Shown: in pieces, positions 40,936 through 49,790 of the stretch | How the letters are laid out: every line of letters begins with the position of its first letter | Numbering within the stretch: position 1 is the first letter of the stretch | NCBI RefSeq assembly: GCF_001429065.1 | Contig: NZ_LMIB01000001.1 | Location: 567,933-631,932, forward strand | From: Sphingomonas sp. Root710 | GTDB taxonomy: Bacteria > Pseudomonadota > Alphaproteobacteria > Sphingomonadales > Sphingomonadaceae | Direction: 5' to 3' | Length of the DNA: 64,000 bases | The notes under the pieces: generated by a model | The model's database searches: none | What the model was told of the DNA's origin: nothing | What the model saw: only the letters and a program-made list of their open reading frames with translations | Translations under genes and position numbers: made by a program

Positions 40936-41270
40936 AAAGCCTCGAGGAAATGATCGCCGCCGCCCAGAACGCGGCGCAGACGATACAGACGCAGATGGAA
41001 CAGGCGCAGGCCGGGCTCGACAAGATCGAGGTCGAAGGCGCAGCGGGCGGCGGCCTGGTCAAGATCCGCGCGACCGCCAAGGGCCGCATCCTTGGCGTGT
41101 CGATCGACGATTCGCTGATGGCGGCGTCGGAAAAGCAGATGCTCGAGGACCTGATCGCCGCTGCGATCAACGACTGCCGCACCAAGGCCGACGCAGCGTC
41201 GAACGCCGAGATGCAGAAGCTGACGCAGGGCCTGCCGCTTCCGGCAGGGTTCAAGCTGCCGTTCAGCTGA
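40932..41270 (+). CDS. YbaB/EbfC nucleoid-associated protein
   Basis: YbaB/EbfC proteins are small dimeric DNA-binding proteins. The 112-residue protein has the family pattern: a long N-terminal helix (SLEEMIAAAQNAAQTIQTQMEQAQ), the strand VEGAAGGGLVKIRATAKGRILGVSID in outline, and EKQMLEDLIAAAINDC. Its ATG overlaps the stop of dnaX (ATGA), the common dnaX-ybaB arrangement. recR, often the third gene of this operon, is absent here. Confidence 0.93.
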   Translation: MKSLEEMIAAAQNAAQTIQTQMEQAQAGLDKIEVEGAAGGGLVKIRATAKGRILGVSIDDSLMAASEKQMLEDLIAAAINDCRTKADAASNAEMQKLTQGLPLPAGFKLPFS

Positions 41271-41288
41271 GGAGAGGCGGGGACCGCC

Positions 41289-41984
41289 TCACTTCAAACA
41301 GCTGTCCAGTCCGTAACGCTGCACCTGACCGATGCGGCGAGCGATCTTGTCGCCATAACGTCGTGTGAAGCCGGTCGGCGCGATCGCGGCGCGTTTCTTG
41401 GGAAGGGGCAGGACCGCAGCGATCCTGGCGGCTTCCGCGCGGCTCAGTCGCGAGGCATCATGCTTGAAATAGCGCATCGACCCGGCATTCGCGCCATAGG
41501 TGCCGAGCCCGGTTTCGGCGATGTTGAGATAGACTTCCATGATGCGGTGCTTGGGCCACATCAACTCGATCAGCAGGGTGAACCAGGCCTCCAGCCCTTT
41601 GCGGAGATAGCCGCCATTCTGCCAGAGAAACGCGTTCTTGGCGGTCTGCTGACTGATCGTCGAGCCGCCGCGGATCCGCCGTTCACCCTGTAGATTGCTC
41701 TTGAAAGCTTTCTGCATCGCCTTGAAATCAAAGCCGAAATGGCTGCAGAAATTGCCGTCCTCGGCGGCGATCGCGGCGCGCGCCATATTCGGCGACATCG
41801 CGTCGAGCGACATCCAGTCCTTCGTGATGCCGCGCCCATCCACGGCGTTGGCGAGCATCGTCACGGTCACCGGTGGAGGAAGGAAACGGTAGAGGCCGAC
41901 CCAGACGATCGAGCCGATGACGAAGATGAGCAGTCCCTTGATGATCCAGCGGCTGACGCTGCGCGCAACGGTCTGTTTGGCCAT
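41289..41984 (-). CDS. mtgA: Monofunctional biosynthetic peptidoglycan transglycosylase
   Basis: MtgA polymerises lipid II into glycan strands. The 231-residue protein has one N-terminal transmembrane segment (IIKGLLIFVIGSIVWVGLY) and a GT51 domain. The catalytic glutamate motif is IAAEDGNFCSHFGFD, the second motif RRGGSTISQQTAKNAFLW, and the third region LIELMWPKHRIMEVYLNI. There is no transpeptidase domain. It is convergent with ybaB and is read after the GT-C-like membrane gene. Confidence 0.94.
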   Translation of the reverse strand: MAKQTVARSVSRWIIKGLLIFVIGSIVWVGLYRFLPPPVTVTMLANAVDGRGITKDWMSLDAMSPNMARAAIAAEDGNFCSHFGFDFKAMQKAFKSNLQGERRIRGGSTISQQTAKNAFLWQNGGYLRKGLEAWFTLLIELMWPKHRIMEVYLNIAETGLGTYGANAGSMRYFKHDASRLSRAEAARIAAVLPLPKKRAAIAPTGFTRRYGDKIARRIGQVQRYGLDSCLK

Positions 41985-41997
41985 GGAGATGCCGATA

Positions 41998-43503
41998 TCA
42001 GGGGTCGGCGCGCAGTATAAGCCCCGTTTCGGTGCGGACTACGGAGAGGCGGGCTGTATCGAGCCCCCTAAGATCGACGGCTTTGATCAGCTTGACGGGC
42101 TTGATCGTCCTGCGCGCCGGAACGCGCTCGATCCACAATAGCACCGGGCATCCGTTAGGGGTGACGATGGTTGGCGTGTCGGGGTGGATGACGGGCGGCT
42201 TGAAGCCATGCGCCCCACCGATCAGGCGATAGCCCATCTTGAAGACGGGCTCCTCGCGCCGGGCGGCGCTCGATCGGGCGCCGTCGTCGAGCCGCCAGCC
42301 CGATGCGGCATAGACGCGTGTTGCCGGACACTCCCGGATCGTACGGGCGATCTTCTTGGCGGCGGTGTGCCAGCCGCCGTGCAGCCCGATGGCGACCAGC
42401 GCCACGCCGCTCGACAGGACAGCCACCGCCGCGAGGACGTTCATCCACAGCCGCCGCCGGGCAATCTTCGCGCCGGCGGCCGCCATCAGCGCGGTGACCA
42501 TCACGGCGATGTCGGCGGTGTTGCTATCGGTTATCAGCCGGCGCTGTGCATCGACCTGGCTGATCGCGACCAGCGCGGCGACGAGCGTGGCGCCGGTCAA
42601 CACCGCGAAGGCGCTGTCGCTCTTGTCCCAGTTCTCGCGGCCGAGATAACCGCCTGCGAGAGCTATGGGATTATGGAACAACGTGCTGAAGATCAGGCCG
42701 AACAGGATGCCGCTCGCGGTCGCGTCCCCCATCTCGATCCAGTTCTGGTAGAGGTCGAAAGTCGCGTTCCAGGCCAGGGCCTGCCAGGAGATCGCGTATA
42801 CCACCGTCGTCACCGCGATGACGAGCGCGATGAATAGCGAGCGGGCCCAGCGCCGCAGGCCGCGTGCGATAGCCGCCAGCACCGTCGCCATCGCGACCAC
42901 GCCGCCGAACAGCGCGCCGCCATAATCGAGCGTGATCGACACGATCGTCGCCAGCATCGCGATCAACAGGAGCAGTCCGTCGCGGCTGCTGCGATAATCC
43001 TGCTGGACGAAAATGATGTGCCGCGCGAGCATCATCTGGATAGCGAAGGCGGCGAGTTGCCAGAAATCGCCGCGATAGATGCCGAAGGCGGTGATCGTCG
43101 CGGGCGCCGACAGCATCAGCAGCAGAAATATCTTGTAGAAGGCCGATTGTTCGGGAAGCCGCCTCCGGAAAAGCCGCGCGGTGAACAGCAGGACGAGCAG
43201 CGCGGGCAGGTTCGACAGCAGCCGGGCGATCGGCACCGAGCCGACCCCCGCCATAGACAGCAATGTCGCCCAGGCGTTGAACAGCGGCGGATGGATGTCC
43301 TGAATCCAGCGGGCATCGACCAGCGCAGGCAGGCCGCGCGCGGAATCTGACAGATAGAGTGTCCAGAAATCGTCGAGCGACGGGCCGGTGAGCAGCGCCG
43401 ACGCGACGAGGATGGCGCACACCGCGGCCAGCGCGGCGCGTCCGCCTCTTCCCATCGATCGCGGTGCCCCCCGCGCTGTCATGACCCCCGCCATGCCACG
43501 CAC
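41998..43503 (-). CDS. Multi-pass membrane protein, GT-C glycosyltransferase-like
   Basis: The 501-residue protein has about ten hydrophobic helices. Near the N-terminus it has PSLDDFWTLYLSDSARGLPAL and then DIHPPLFNAW. An acidic pair after helix 1 followed by a His-Pro-Pro-Leu is a pattern of GT-C (ArnT/PMT-type) enzymes that use lipid-linked sugars. The C-terminal soluble part (from about residue 390) is periplasmic in such enzymes. I cannot name a sugar or acceptor. The start at 43503 is uncertain; ATGs eight and 17 codons in are possible. The gene lies 13 bases upstream of mtgA on the same strand. Confidence 0.65.
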   Translation of the reverse strand: MRGMAGVMTARGAPRSMGRGGRAALAAVCAILVASALLTGPSLDDFWTLYLSDSARGLPALVDARWIQDIHPPLFNAWATLLSMAGVGSVPIARLLSNLPALLVLLFTARLFRRRLPEQSAFYKIFLLLMLSAPATITAFGIYRGDFWQLAAFAIQMMLARHIIFVQQDYRSSRDGLLLLIAMLATIVSITLDYGGALFGGVVAMATVLAAIARGLRRWARSLFIALVIAVTTVVYAISWQALAWNATFDLYQNWIEMGDATASGILFGLIFSTLFHNPIALAGGYLGRENWDKSDSAFAVLTGATLVAALVAISQVDAQRRLITDSNTADIAVMVTALMAAAGAKIARRRLWMNVLAAVAVLSSGVALVAIGLHGGWHTAAKKIARTIRECPATRVYAASGWRLDDGARSSAARREEPVFKMGYRLIGGAHGFKPPVIHPDTPTIVTPNGCPVLLWIERVPARRTIKPVKLIKAVDLRGLDTARLSVVRTETGLILRADP

Positions 43504-43565
43504 CTTAACAGCCTGTGCAACGGCTGTCAGTGTCGGTCGTCACAGCCCTTTGCCGCTGCGATACG

Positions 43566-43596
43566 AAAAGGGCGCCGCCCGCAGGCGACGCCCCTA
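43566..43596 (-). terminator. Rho-independent terminator of rpoH
   Basis: On the minus strand the stem AGGGGCG(U)CGCC / GGCG(G)CGCCCUUUU with a CUGCG-like loop is followed by UUUUCGU. It sits 20 bases past the rpoH stop. Confidence 0.8.
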
Positions 43597-43616
43597 TGCT
43601 TCAGAAGCCGTGGCGG

Positions 43617-44522
43617 TCAGGCGGCGGGAAGCAGGCGCCGTTCGCCGGCTATCCGCATCATCGCCTTCTGCAGCTTGTCAAAGGCGCGTACCTCGATCTG
43701 GCGCACGCGCTCGCGGCTGACGCCATAGACCTGGCTCAATTCCTCGAGCGTCTTGGGCTCGTCGACCAGCCGCCGCTCGACCAGGATATGCTTCTCACGA
43801 TCGTTAAGCGCAGCCAGCGCCTCATTGAGCATGTTGTGCCGCACGCTCTTTTCCTCGGCCTCGGCGATCCGCTCGTCCTGCAGCGCGCCTTGGTCGACCA
43901 GAGCGTCCTGCCACTCGCCTTCGCCATCTTCGCGCATCGAAACGTTGAGTGACGCATCCCCGCCCATCGACATGCGGCGGTTCATGTTGGTCACTTCTTC
44001 CTCGGACACGCCGAGATCGGTCGCAATCTTGCGCAGGTCTTCAGGACGAAGATCGCCGTCCTCGAATGCGTCGAGCTTCGACTTCATCCGCCGCAGGTTG
44101 AAGAACAGCTTTTTCTGCGCGGCGGTGGTGCCCATCTTCACGAGGCTCCACGAGCGCAGGATATATTCCTGGATCGAGGCCTTGATCCACCACATCGCAT
44201 AGGTGGCGAGGCGGAAGCCGCGATCAGGCTCGAACTTCTTAACACCCTGCATCAGGCCGATATTGCCTTCGGAGATAAGCTCGCTCGCCGGCAGGCCATA
44301 GCCGCGATAACCCATCGCGATCTTCGCCACGAGGCGGAGGTGCGAGGTGACGAGGCGGGTCGCCGCCTCCGGATCGCCATGCTCCTGGAAGCGCTTGGCG
44401 AGCATATATTCTTCTTCCGCCGTCAGCAGCGGAAACTTCCGGATCTCGGCCAGATAGCGGTTGAGGCTCTGCTCCCCGCCCAGTGCGGGGATCGTGGCGG
44501 GCACGTTCTTTCCGCTTGCCAT
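43617..44522 (-). CDS. rpoH: Heat-shock RNA polymerase sigma factor RpoH (sigma-32)
   Basis: RpoH directs transcription of chaperones and proteases on heat stress. The 301-residue protein has regions 1.2 (SLNRYLAEIRKFPLLTAEEEY, outlined), 2 (HLRLVAKIAMGYRGYGLP, DRGFRLATYAMWWIKASIQEYIL), the RpoH-specific box QKKLFFNLRRMKSKL, and region 4 with the helix-turn-helix ELSQVYGVSRERVRQIEVRAF. ATG 44522 is used over ATG 44540. A terminator lies past its stop. It probably works alongside the ROSE element upstream of hsp20. Confidence 0.96.
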   Translation of the reverse strand: MASGKNVPATIPALGGEQSLNRYLAEIRKFPLLTAEEEYMLAKRFQEHGDPEAATRLVTSHLRLVAKIAMGYRGYGLPASELISEGNIGLMQGVKKFEPDRGFRLATYAMWWIKASIQEYILRSWSLVKMGTTAAQKKLFFNLRRMKSKLDAFEDGDLRPEDLRKIATDLGVSEEEVTNMNRRMSMGGDASLNVSMREDGEGEWQDALVDQGALQDERIAEAEEKSVRHNMLNEALAALNDREKHILVERRLVDEPKTLEELSQVYGVSRERVRQIEVRAFDKLQKAMMRIAGERRLLPAA

Positions 44523-44631
44523 GATCAATACCACTCCCATCTCGATGCCTGGAGGCGCATCGGACCTTTCGAACCCTGTTCAAACCGGCGTCGGAGAATC
44601 ACCCCGTACCGTTCTGTAACATCTATACCAC

Positions 44632-45588
44632 CTAATTTGTCAATTCGCTGAACAATTCGCACATATCCGGCGGAATTTCGCTTTCGAAACATAAAGGCGC
44701 GCTTGTCACCGGATGGATGAACCCCAAGCGGGCGGCATGGAGCGCCTGGCGTTTGAAATTCAAACGGTTGAGCAACTCACGGTGTTCCGGCCGGGTGCGC
44801 CCGTAGACCGGGTCGCCGAGCAACGGATGGCCGAGCGACGCCATGTGAACGCGGACCTGATGCGTTCGGCCGGTCTCCAGCCGGCACTCGACCATAGCGG
44901 CGCCGCGAAGCCGCGAGATCGTGCTGTAATGGGTCACTGCACGTTTTCCGCGTCCGTCCTCGACGATCGCGATCTTCTTGCGGTTGGCGCTCGATCGCGC
45001 GAGCGGAGCATCGACCGTGCCTTCGGCGGGCCGTGGCAACCCTGCGACGATCGCCTTGTAGCGCCGGTCGATGCTGTGCTTCGCAAACTGCGCGGCGAGG
45101 CCGACATGCGCCGGATCGGTCTTGGCGGCGACCATTAGCCCCGACGTGTCCTTGTCGATGCGGTGGACGATACCGGGTCGCTCGACCCCGCCAATGCCCG
45201 ACAGGGTGCCGCGGCAATGGTGGAGGAGGGCGTTGACGAGGGTGCCGTCGAAATTGCCTGCCGCGGGGTGGACGACCAGCCCGGCGGGCTTGTCGACGAC
45301 GATGAGATGCTCATCCTCATAGGCGATGACGAGCGGGATATCCTGCGCCTCGTTATGCGCGGGGGCGGGATCGGGCACGACCACGGTGAAGCGCGCGCCG
45401 GGCACGACCTTCATCGCCGGATCGCGGGCGAGCCCGCCGCTTTCGGTGCTGACCTGCCCGGACGAGATCAGCGCCTTCAGCCGTTCGCGCGAGAGAGTGG
45501 GAATGGCGATGGCGAGGGCGCGATCGAGCCGCCAGCCCTGTGCGTCCTGCGGCATGACTGCCTGCAATGTCGATTTCCCCCCGGTCAT
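44632..45588 (-). CDS. rluD: 23S rRNA pseudouridine synthase, RluD/RluA family
   Basis: RluD makes pseudouridines 1911, 1915 and 1917 in helix 69 of 23S rRNA. The 318-residue protein has an N-terminal S4-like domain (RLDRALAIAIPTLSRERLKALISSGQV, outlined) and the catalytic aspartate in VHRIDKDTSGLMV. Later motifs CRLETGRTHQVRVHMASLGHPLLGDPVYG (outlined) and RQALHAARLGFIHP fit. The start is ATG 45588 by homology; ATG 45555 has a slightly better ribosome site. It is divergent from the JAMM peptidase gene by 17 bases. Confidence 0.92.
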   Translation of the reverse strand: MTGGKSTLQAVMPQDAQGWRLDRALAIAIPTLSRERLKALISSGQVSTESGGLARDPAMKVVPGARFTVVVPDPAPAHNEAQDIPLVIAYEDEHLIVVDKPAGLVVHPAAGNFDGTLVNALLHHCRGTLSGIGGVERPGIVHRIDKDTSGLMVAAKTDPAHVGLAAQFAKHSIDRRYKAIVAGLPRPAEGTVDAPLARSSANRKKIAIVEDGRGKRAVTHYSTISRLRGAAMVECRLETGRTHQVRVHMASLGHPLLGDPVYGRTRPEHRELLNRLNFKRQALHAARLGFIHPVTSAPLCFESEIPPDMCELFSELTN

Positions 45589-45605
45589 CCTGTAGCGATG
45601 TGGCG

Positions 45606-46004
45606 ATGGATCTGACGATATCAAGGGTACTGCTGGACGAAATGCGACGGGCCGCCGCGGCAAGCCCCGACAGGGAGATCTGCGGACTGCTGCTGGGCCG
45701 GAACCGCCGGATAGAAGGGCTGTTGCCCTGCGACAATGTCGCCGCCATGCCGGAGGACAGTTTCGAGATCGATCCTGTGGCGCTGATCGCCGCGCACCGC
45801 GCCGCGCGGACGGGCGGGCCGGCGGTGATCGGCCATTACCATTCGCACCCGCGCGGGACGGCGACGCCGTCGGCACGCGACGCCGAGGCGGCCGAGCCCG
45901 GCAGTTGCTGGATCATCATCGCCGGGAACGACGTGCGCGGCTGGTTCGCCGCAGCGGCGGGGCGTTTCGACCCGATGACGTTGGTCGAGCCCGACAATCG
46001 CTGA
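45606..46004 (+). CDS. M67 (JAMM/MPN+) family metallopeptidase
   Basis: The 132-residue protein is a complete prokaryotic MPN+ domain. It has the glutamate in REICGLLLGR and the JAMM motif HYHSHPRGTATPSARD (H-x-H plus S and D), so the zinc site is complete. Prokaryotic M67 proteins often process sulfur-carrier (ubiquitin-fold) proteins for cysteine, thiamine or molybdopterin paths. No such carrier is adjacent. It is divergent from rluD with 17 bases between starts. Confidence 0.88.
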   Translation: MDLTISRVLLDEMRRAAAASPDREICGLLLGRNRRIEGLLPCDNVAAMPEDSFEIDPVALIAAHRAARTGGPAVIGHYHSHPRGTATPSARDAEAAEPGSCWIIIAGNDVRGWFAAAAGRFDPMTLVEPDNR

Positions 46005-46092
46005 TTGCGCAACGTGCCGCCGCTTGTCAAAAGACGCGACCCGAAAGACCCGACCAGAAATAGCCAATGTGGTCGCCAACAAGGAATTGCCC

Positions 46093-46722
46093 ATGGTCAA
46101 CCGCTCGGCAGAATTCGCCAGCCTGCTCTGTTCGCGGCTGTGCCATGACCTGCTGTCGCCGGTCGGCGCGCTCAACAACGGCATCGAACTGCTGGCCGAC
46201 GAGACCGATCCGGAGATGCGCGAGCGTTGCATGGAATTGCTGGCGGAAAGCGCGCGGACCTCGGCCAACAAGCTCAAATTCTTCCGGCTCGCCTTCGGTG
46301 CGGCGGGCGGCTTCGGCGAACAGGTCGACAGCCGTGAGGCCTTGACCGCGCTGGAAGGACTGCACGGTCCGGCCGGCAAGGTAAAGCTCGGCTGGATGGT
46401 CGAGGCCGCGACGCTGCCCAAGGCCGCACTGAAAGTGCTGCTCAATCTCGCACTGATCGCAGGCGACGCGCTGGTCCGCGGCGGGCAGCTGGATATCGGC
46501 GCCGAGGGCGGCGAGATCGTGATCCGCGCCGAAGGCCCCCGGCTGATTCTCGACGCCGAGATCAGGAATGCGCTGCTCGGCGAATCCGATCCCGACATGA
46601 TCAGCCCGCGCGCGGCCGCCGCCTGGCTGGTCCATCTGCTGCTCGACGAGCATGGCGGCACCGTGCAGGTGTCGCAACCCGAAGAGGGTGTGCTGATGAT
46701 CGGAGCGAACCTGCCGCTCTGA
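46093..46722 (+). CDS. chpT: ChpT-like histidine phosphotransferase
   Basis: ChpT passes phosphate from the hybrid kinase CckA to CtrA and CpdR in alphaproteobacterial cell-cycle control. The 209-residue protein has the phospho-accepting helix LCSRLCHDLLSPVGALNNGIEL in outline, with the histidine in CHDL. The C-terminal part is the degenerate HATPase-like domain (LLNLALIAGDALVRGGQLDIG). ATG 46093 was chosen for its AAGGAA site; the frame opens earlier at a TTG 46024. It lies 94 bases upstream of cheA on the same strand. Confidence 0.88.
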   Translation: MVNRSAEFASLLCSRLCHDLLSPVGALNNGIELLADETDPEMRERCMELLAESARTSANKLKFFRLAFGAAGGFGEQVDSREALTALEGLHGPAGKVKLGWMVEAATLPKAALKVLLNLALIAGDALVRGGQLDIGAEGGEIVIRAEGPRLILDAEIRNALLGESDPDMISPRAAAAWLVHLLLDEHGGTVQVSQPEEGVLMIGANLPL

Positions 46723-46816
46723 ACCGCAGGCGAAGCCGCTTTATCGGCCGCCGTATACCCGGTCTTAACCATATCGATGCCATCACGACCCGGATTTTTG
46801 GTTCGGGAAGGATGAG

Positions 46817-49276
46817 ATGGACGATCTGCTCGGCGATTTCGTCGCGGAAACACGCGAGACGCTCGAAGCTCTGGCTGGCGAGATCGTCGCGTGGGAGGCC
46901 GCGCCCGACGACCGCTCGCGGCTCGACGCCATCTTCCGCTTCGTCCACACGGTGAAGGGAAGCTGCGGCTTCCTCGATCTGCCCCGCCTCGAAAAGCTCA
47001 GCCATGCCGCCGAGGATGTCCTTGCCGACGTCCGCGCCGACCGCCGCCGCCCCGACTCGAAGTTGGTGAGCGCCGTGCTCGCCATGCTCGACCGGATCGC
47101 CGAGCTGACCGACGCGATCGAGACCGGTCATGTCATTTCGGACGCCGACGATCATCTGCTGATCGCCGCGCTCCAGCCCGACGCCGCTGCGGATGAGCCG
47201 CGCGACGAGACCGATGCCGACCTCGAACTTTCGCTCGCGGTAGAGGCTGCACTCGCGATCGACCCCGTGGAAGCCGCTGAAACGGTCGAAACGGTCGAGA
47301 CCGCCCCTGTCGAAGCTGGACCCGTGACCGTCGCGTCGGCCACGCCGCGCGCGGTGTCGCGCACCATCCGCTTGCCGGTCGACCTGCTCGACCGGATGAT
47401 GGCGGGGGTCTCGGACATGGTGCTGGCACGCAACGAACTCGCCCGCCGTCTGCGCGACAGCGGCACCGAGTCGACCACTGAGGTCGCCTTCGAGCGATTG
47501 TCGCTATGCATCGCCGAAATGCGCGACGCGATCACCCGAACCCGCATGGCGCGGGTCGAGCATCTCTTCACGGCGCTTCCGCGCATGGTCCGCGACGTGT
47601 CGGCCGAGTTGGGCAAGCAGGTCCAGCTGGAGATCGACGGTGGCGACGTCGAGCTCGATCGCGAGATGATCGAGATGATTCGCGATCCGCTGACCCATAT
47701 CGTCCGTAACGCGATCGACCATGGCATCGAAGCGCCCGAAGCGCGGATCCTGGCCGGCAAGCCGGCGGCTGGCCGCCTGCACGTCAGCGCGCGTCAGGTG
47801 GGCAACCAGATCCTGATCGAGATCATCGACGACGGCCGCGGCATCGACGCCGACAAGCTCGTCCAGAAGGCTGTCGCCAATGGCGTGATCAGTGCAGAGC
47901 GCGCGGCGTCGCTGAGCTGGGACCGCAAGCTGGAGCTGATCTTCGAGCCCGGACTTTCGACCGCGCAGGAAGTGACCGCAATTTCGGGACGTGGCGTCGG
48001 CATGGACGTCGTCCGCGCGAACGTCGAACGGATCGGCGGCCTCGTCGATCTCGACAGCCGCCCGGGTCAGGGCCTGCGCCTGACGCTGCGGGTGCCGCTG
48101 ACCCTCACCATCATCCCGGCGCTGACCATCAGCAGCGGCGGCCAGCATTTCGCCATCCCGCGCTCGGCGATCGACGAGATCGTCCGCATCGGCGGCGATG
48201 CGGTGAAGATGGGTACGCTGGGCGGCGCGGATATCGTCTTCATCCGCGGGACCCGCCTGCCGGTGGTCACGCTCAGCAATGTAATCGGCCTGGCCGAAGG
48301 CGGCGAGCCAGCCAATCTGGTGGTGCTCAAACTGTCCGGCGGCGCGCGTTATGCGCTCGCGGTCGAGGCGGTGCACGACCATGAGGAACTGGTGGTCAAG
48401 CCGGCCGCGCCCGTCGTGATGGCGTGCGGCATCTATGGCGGCACCACCTTGCCCGACAACAGCCGGCCGATGCTGCTGCTCGACGTAGCGGGCGTCGCCG
48501 AAAAGGCCGGGGTTCGCCGCGAGGAGAAGGGGACCGCCGATGCCGTCGCCGAGGATGTCGAGGATGTGATGGAAAATGAAGGCGCGGTGCCGGTGCTGCT
48601 GTTCCGCGATCTCGACGGCGTCGAGCGCGGCATTCCGCTCGCGCTGGTCGAGCGTATCGAGGATTGTTTCTCCGCATCGATCAGCAAGACGGCGGGCCGT
48701 GCGCGGCTCAACATCGACGGTCGCCTTGTCCCGCTCGTCACGTGCGGCGCGCCGATCACCGACATGAAGGTACGGGTGCTGCGCATGCATGACGGCAATG
48801 AAGAGCTGGCCTATGCGATCGACAGCGTGATCGACATCGTGCCGGTGACGGTCGACCTGCAACGCAGCAGAGTGGCTGGGCCGGTCGCCGGGGTGATGCT
48901 GGTCGACGAACGCCCGGTCGAGTTCATCGACGCCTTCTGGCTGTTCGCGCAAGGGCTGGGTAACGATCCGACGCCGGCCCAGCGTCCGGTGTGCCTGCTG
49001 TCCGACGAGGATCCCTGGACCCGGCAGGTGCTCGCGCCGCTCGTTGAGAGCGCGGGTTACAGCGTGGTCTTCGCTCAGGACGAGCCCGGCGGGGTCAAGG
49101 CCGATCTGGTGATCATGGCTGACGGATCGGCAGCCGGGCCGGTCGAGGCCGGGGCGGTAGTGCGGCTGCGGCCGACCTCCGAGGAAAGGGGCGCTTCGCC
49201 CGAGAGCTTCTGGCGATATGACCGCGCCGGCCTGACCGCCGAACTGCGCCGGCATTGGAACAAGCGAGGCGCATGA
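46817..49276 (+). CDS. cheA: Chemotaxis histidine kinase CheA, with C-terminal pseudo-receiver
   Basis: CheA passes phosphate to CheY and CheB. The 819-residue protein has the Hpt domain with phospho-accepting His44 (RFVHTVKGSCGFLD), then an acidic linker (no clear CheY-binding P2 domain) to about residue 170. Dimerisation and kinase regions follow with N, G1 and G2 boxes (IVRNAIDHGIE, DDGRGID, SGRGVGMDVV). A CheW-like domain follows at about residues 425-560 and a second CheW-like segment at about 590-715. Residues from about 723 (RPVCLLSDEDPWTRQVLAPLVESAGY, outlined) look like a receiver domain whose phospho-acceptor and lysine are missing. The stop overlaps cheW. Confidence 0.93.
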   Translation: MDDLLGDFVAETRETLEALAGEIVAWEAAPDDRSRLDAIFRFVHTVKGSCGFLDLPRLEKLSHAAEDVLADVRADRRRPDSKLVSAVLAMLDRIAELTDAIETGHVISDADDHLLIAALQPDAAADEPRDETDADLELSLAVEAALAIDPVEAAETVETVETAPVEAGPVTVASATPRAVSRTIRLPVDLLDRMMAGVSDMVLARNELARRLRDSGTESTTEVAFERLSLCIAEMRDAITRTRMARVEHLFTALPRMVRDVSAELGKQVQLEIDGGDVELDREMIEMIRDPLTHIVRNAIDHGIEAPEARILAGKPAAGRLHVSARQVGNQILIEIIDDGRGIDADKLVQKAVANGVISAERAASLSWDRKLELIFEPGLSTAQEVTAISGRGVGMDVVRANVERIGGLVDLDSRPGQGLRLTLRVPLTLTIIPALTISSGGQHFAIPRSAIDEIVRIGGDAVKMGTLGGADIVFIRGTRLPVVTLSNVIGLAEGGEPANLVVLKLSGGARYALAVEAVHDHEELVVKPAAPVVMACGIYGGTTLPDNSRPMLLLDVAGVAEKAGVRREEKGTADAVAEDVEDVMENEGAVPVLLFRDLDGVERGIPLALVERIEDCFSASISKTAGRARLNIDGRLVPLVTCGAPITDMKVRVLRMHDGNEELAYAIDSVIDIVPVTVDLQRSRVAGPVAGVMLVDERPVEFIDAFWLFAQGLGNDPTPAQRPVCLLSDEDPWTRQVLAPLVESAGYSVVFAQDEPGGVKADLVIMADGSAAGPVEAGAVVRLRPTSEERGASPESFWRYDRAGLTAELRRHWNKRGA

Positions 49277-49710
49277 TGATGCAGGATCTCTATCTGATAG
49301 TGGAAATCGCCGGCCAGCGCGCCGTGCTGCCCGCCTCCTTCGTCGAATCGGTGGTCGAGGTGGAGGATATCGCCCCGGTGCCCTGCGCGCCGCCGCATGT
49401 CTTCGGCCTGTTCGCGCTGCGTAGCCGCGTCCTGACGGTGATCGACACGATCGCGGCGCTGGGCGAGGGACAGAGCGCCCGGGGCGAGAAGCAGGCGGTG
49501 ATCGTTACTGTCGACGGCCATCTCTATGGCCTGCTCGTCGACAATGTCGACGATGTCGTGCCGATCGAGGGCGCCGCGGCAAAGCCCCGGGCGCTGCTGT
49601 CGCCGGGCTGGGTCCGCTTCTCCAAGGGCGTGCTCGAACATGACGGTCAGCCACTGCTGCTGATCGACGTGCCGGCGATGATCGCCGGACCGCTCGATCT
49701 CGCTGCCTGA
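49273..49710 (+). CDS. cheW: Chemotaxis coupling protein CheW
   Basis: CheW links receptors to CheA. The 145-residue protein is a single CheW domain: LYLIVEIAGQRAVLPASFVESVVEVEDIAPVP in outline, then GLFALRSRVLTVIDTIAALG and LYGLLVDNVDDVVPIE. ATG 49273 overlaps the TGA of cheA (ATGA), so it is co-translated. Two further ATG codons follow immediately, so the exact start could be three or six bases later. Confidence 0.92.
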   Translation: MMMQDLYLIVEIAGQRAVLPASFVESVVEVEDIAPVPCAPPHVFGLFALRSRVLTVIDTIAALGEGQSARGEKQAVIVTVDGHLYGLLVDNVDDVVPIEGAAAKPRALLSPGWVRFSKGVLEHDGQPLLLIDVPAMIAGPLDLAA

Positions 49711-49790
49711 GCTCCGGCCGTTAACGGGGCGCTTACCGGTACAGCTTTACCATGTGCGGCAAGACGCACTGACAAAGACGGAAGATCGTG

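Noticed and set aside
47504-49255. Long open frame (583 codons) on the minus strand opposite cheA
   Set aside because: Shadow of cheA with no ribosome site and no recognisable domain.
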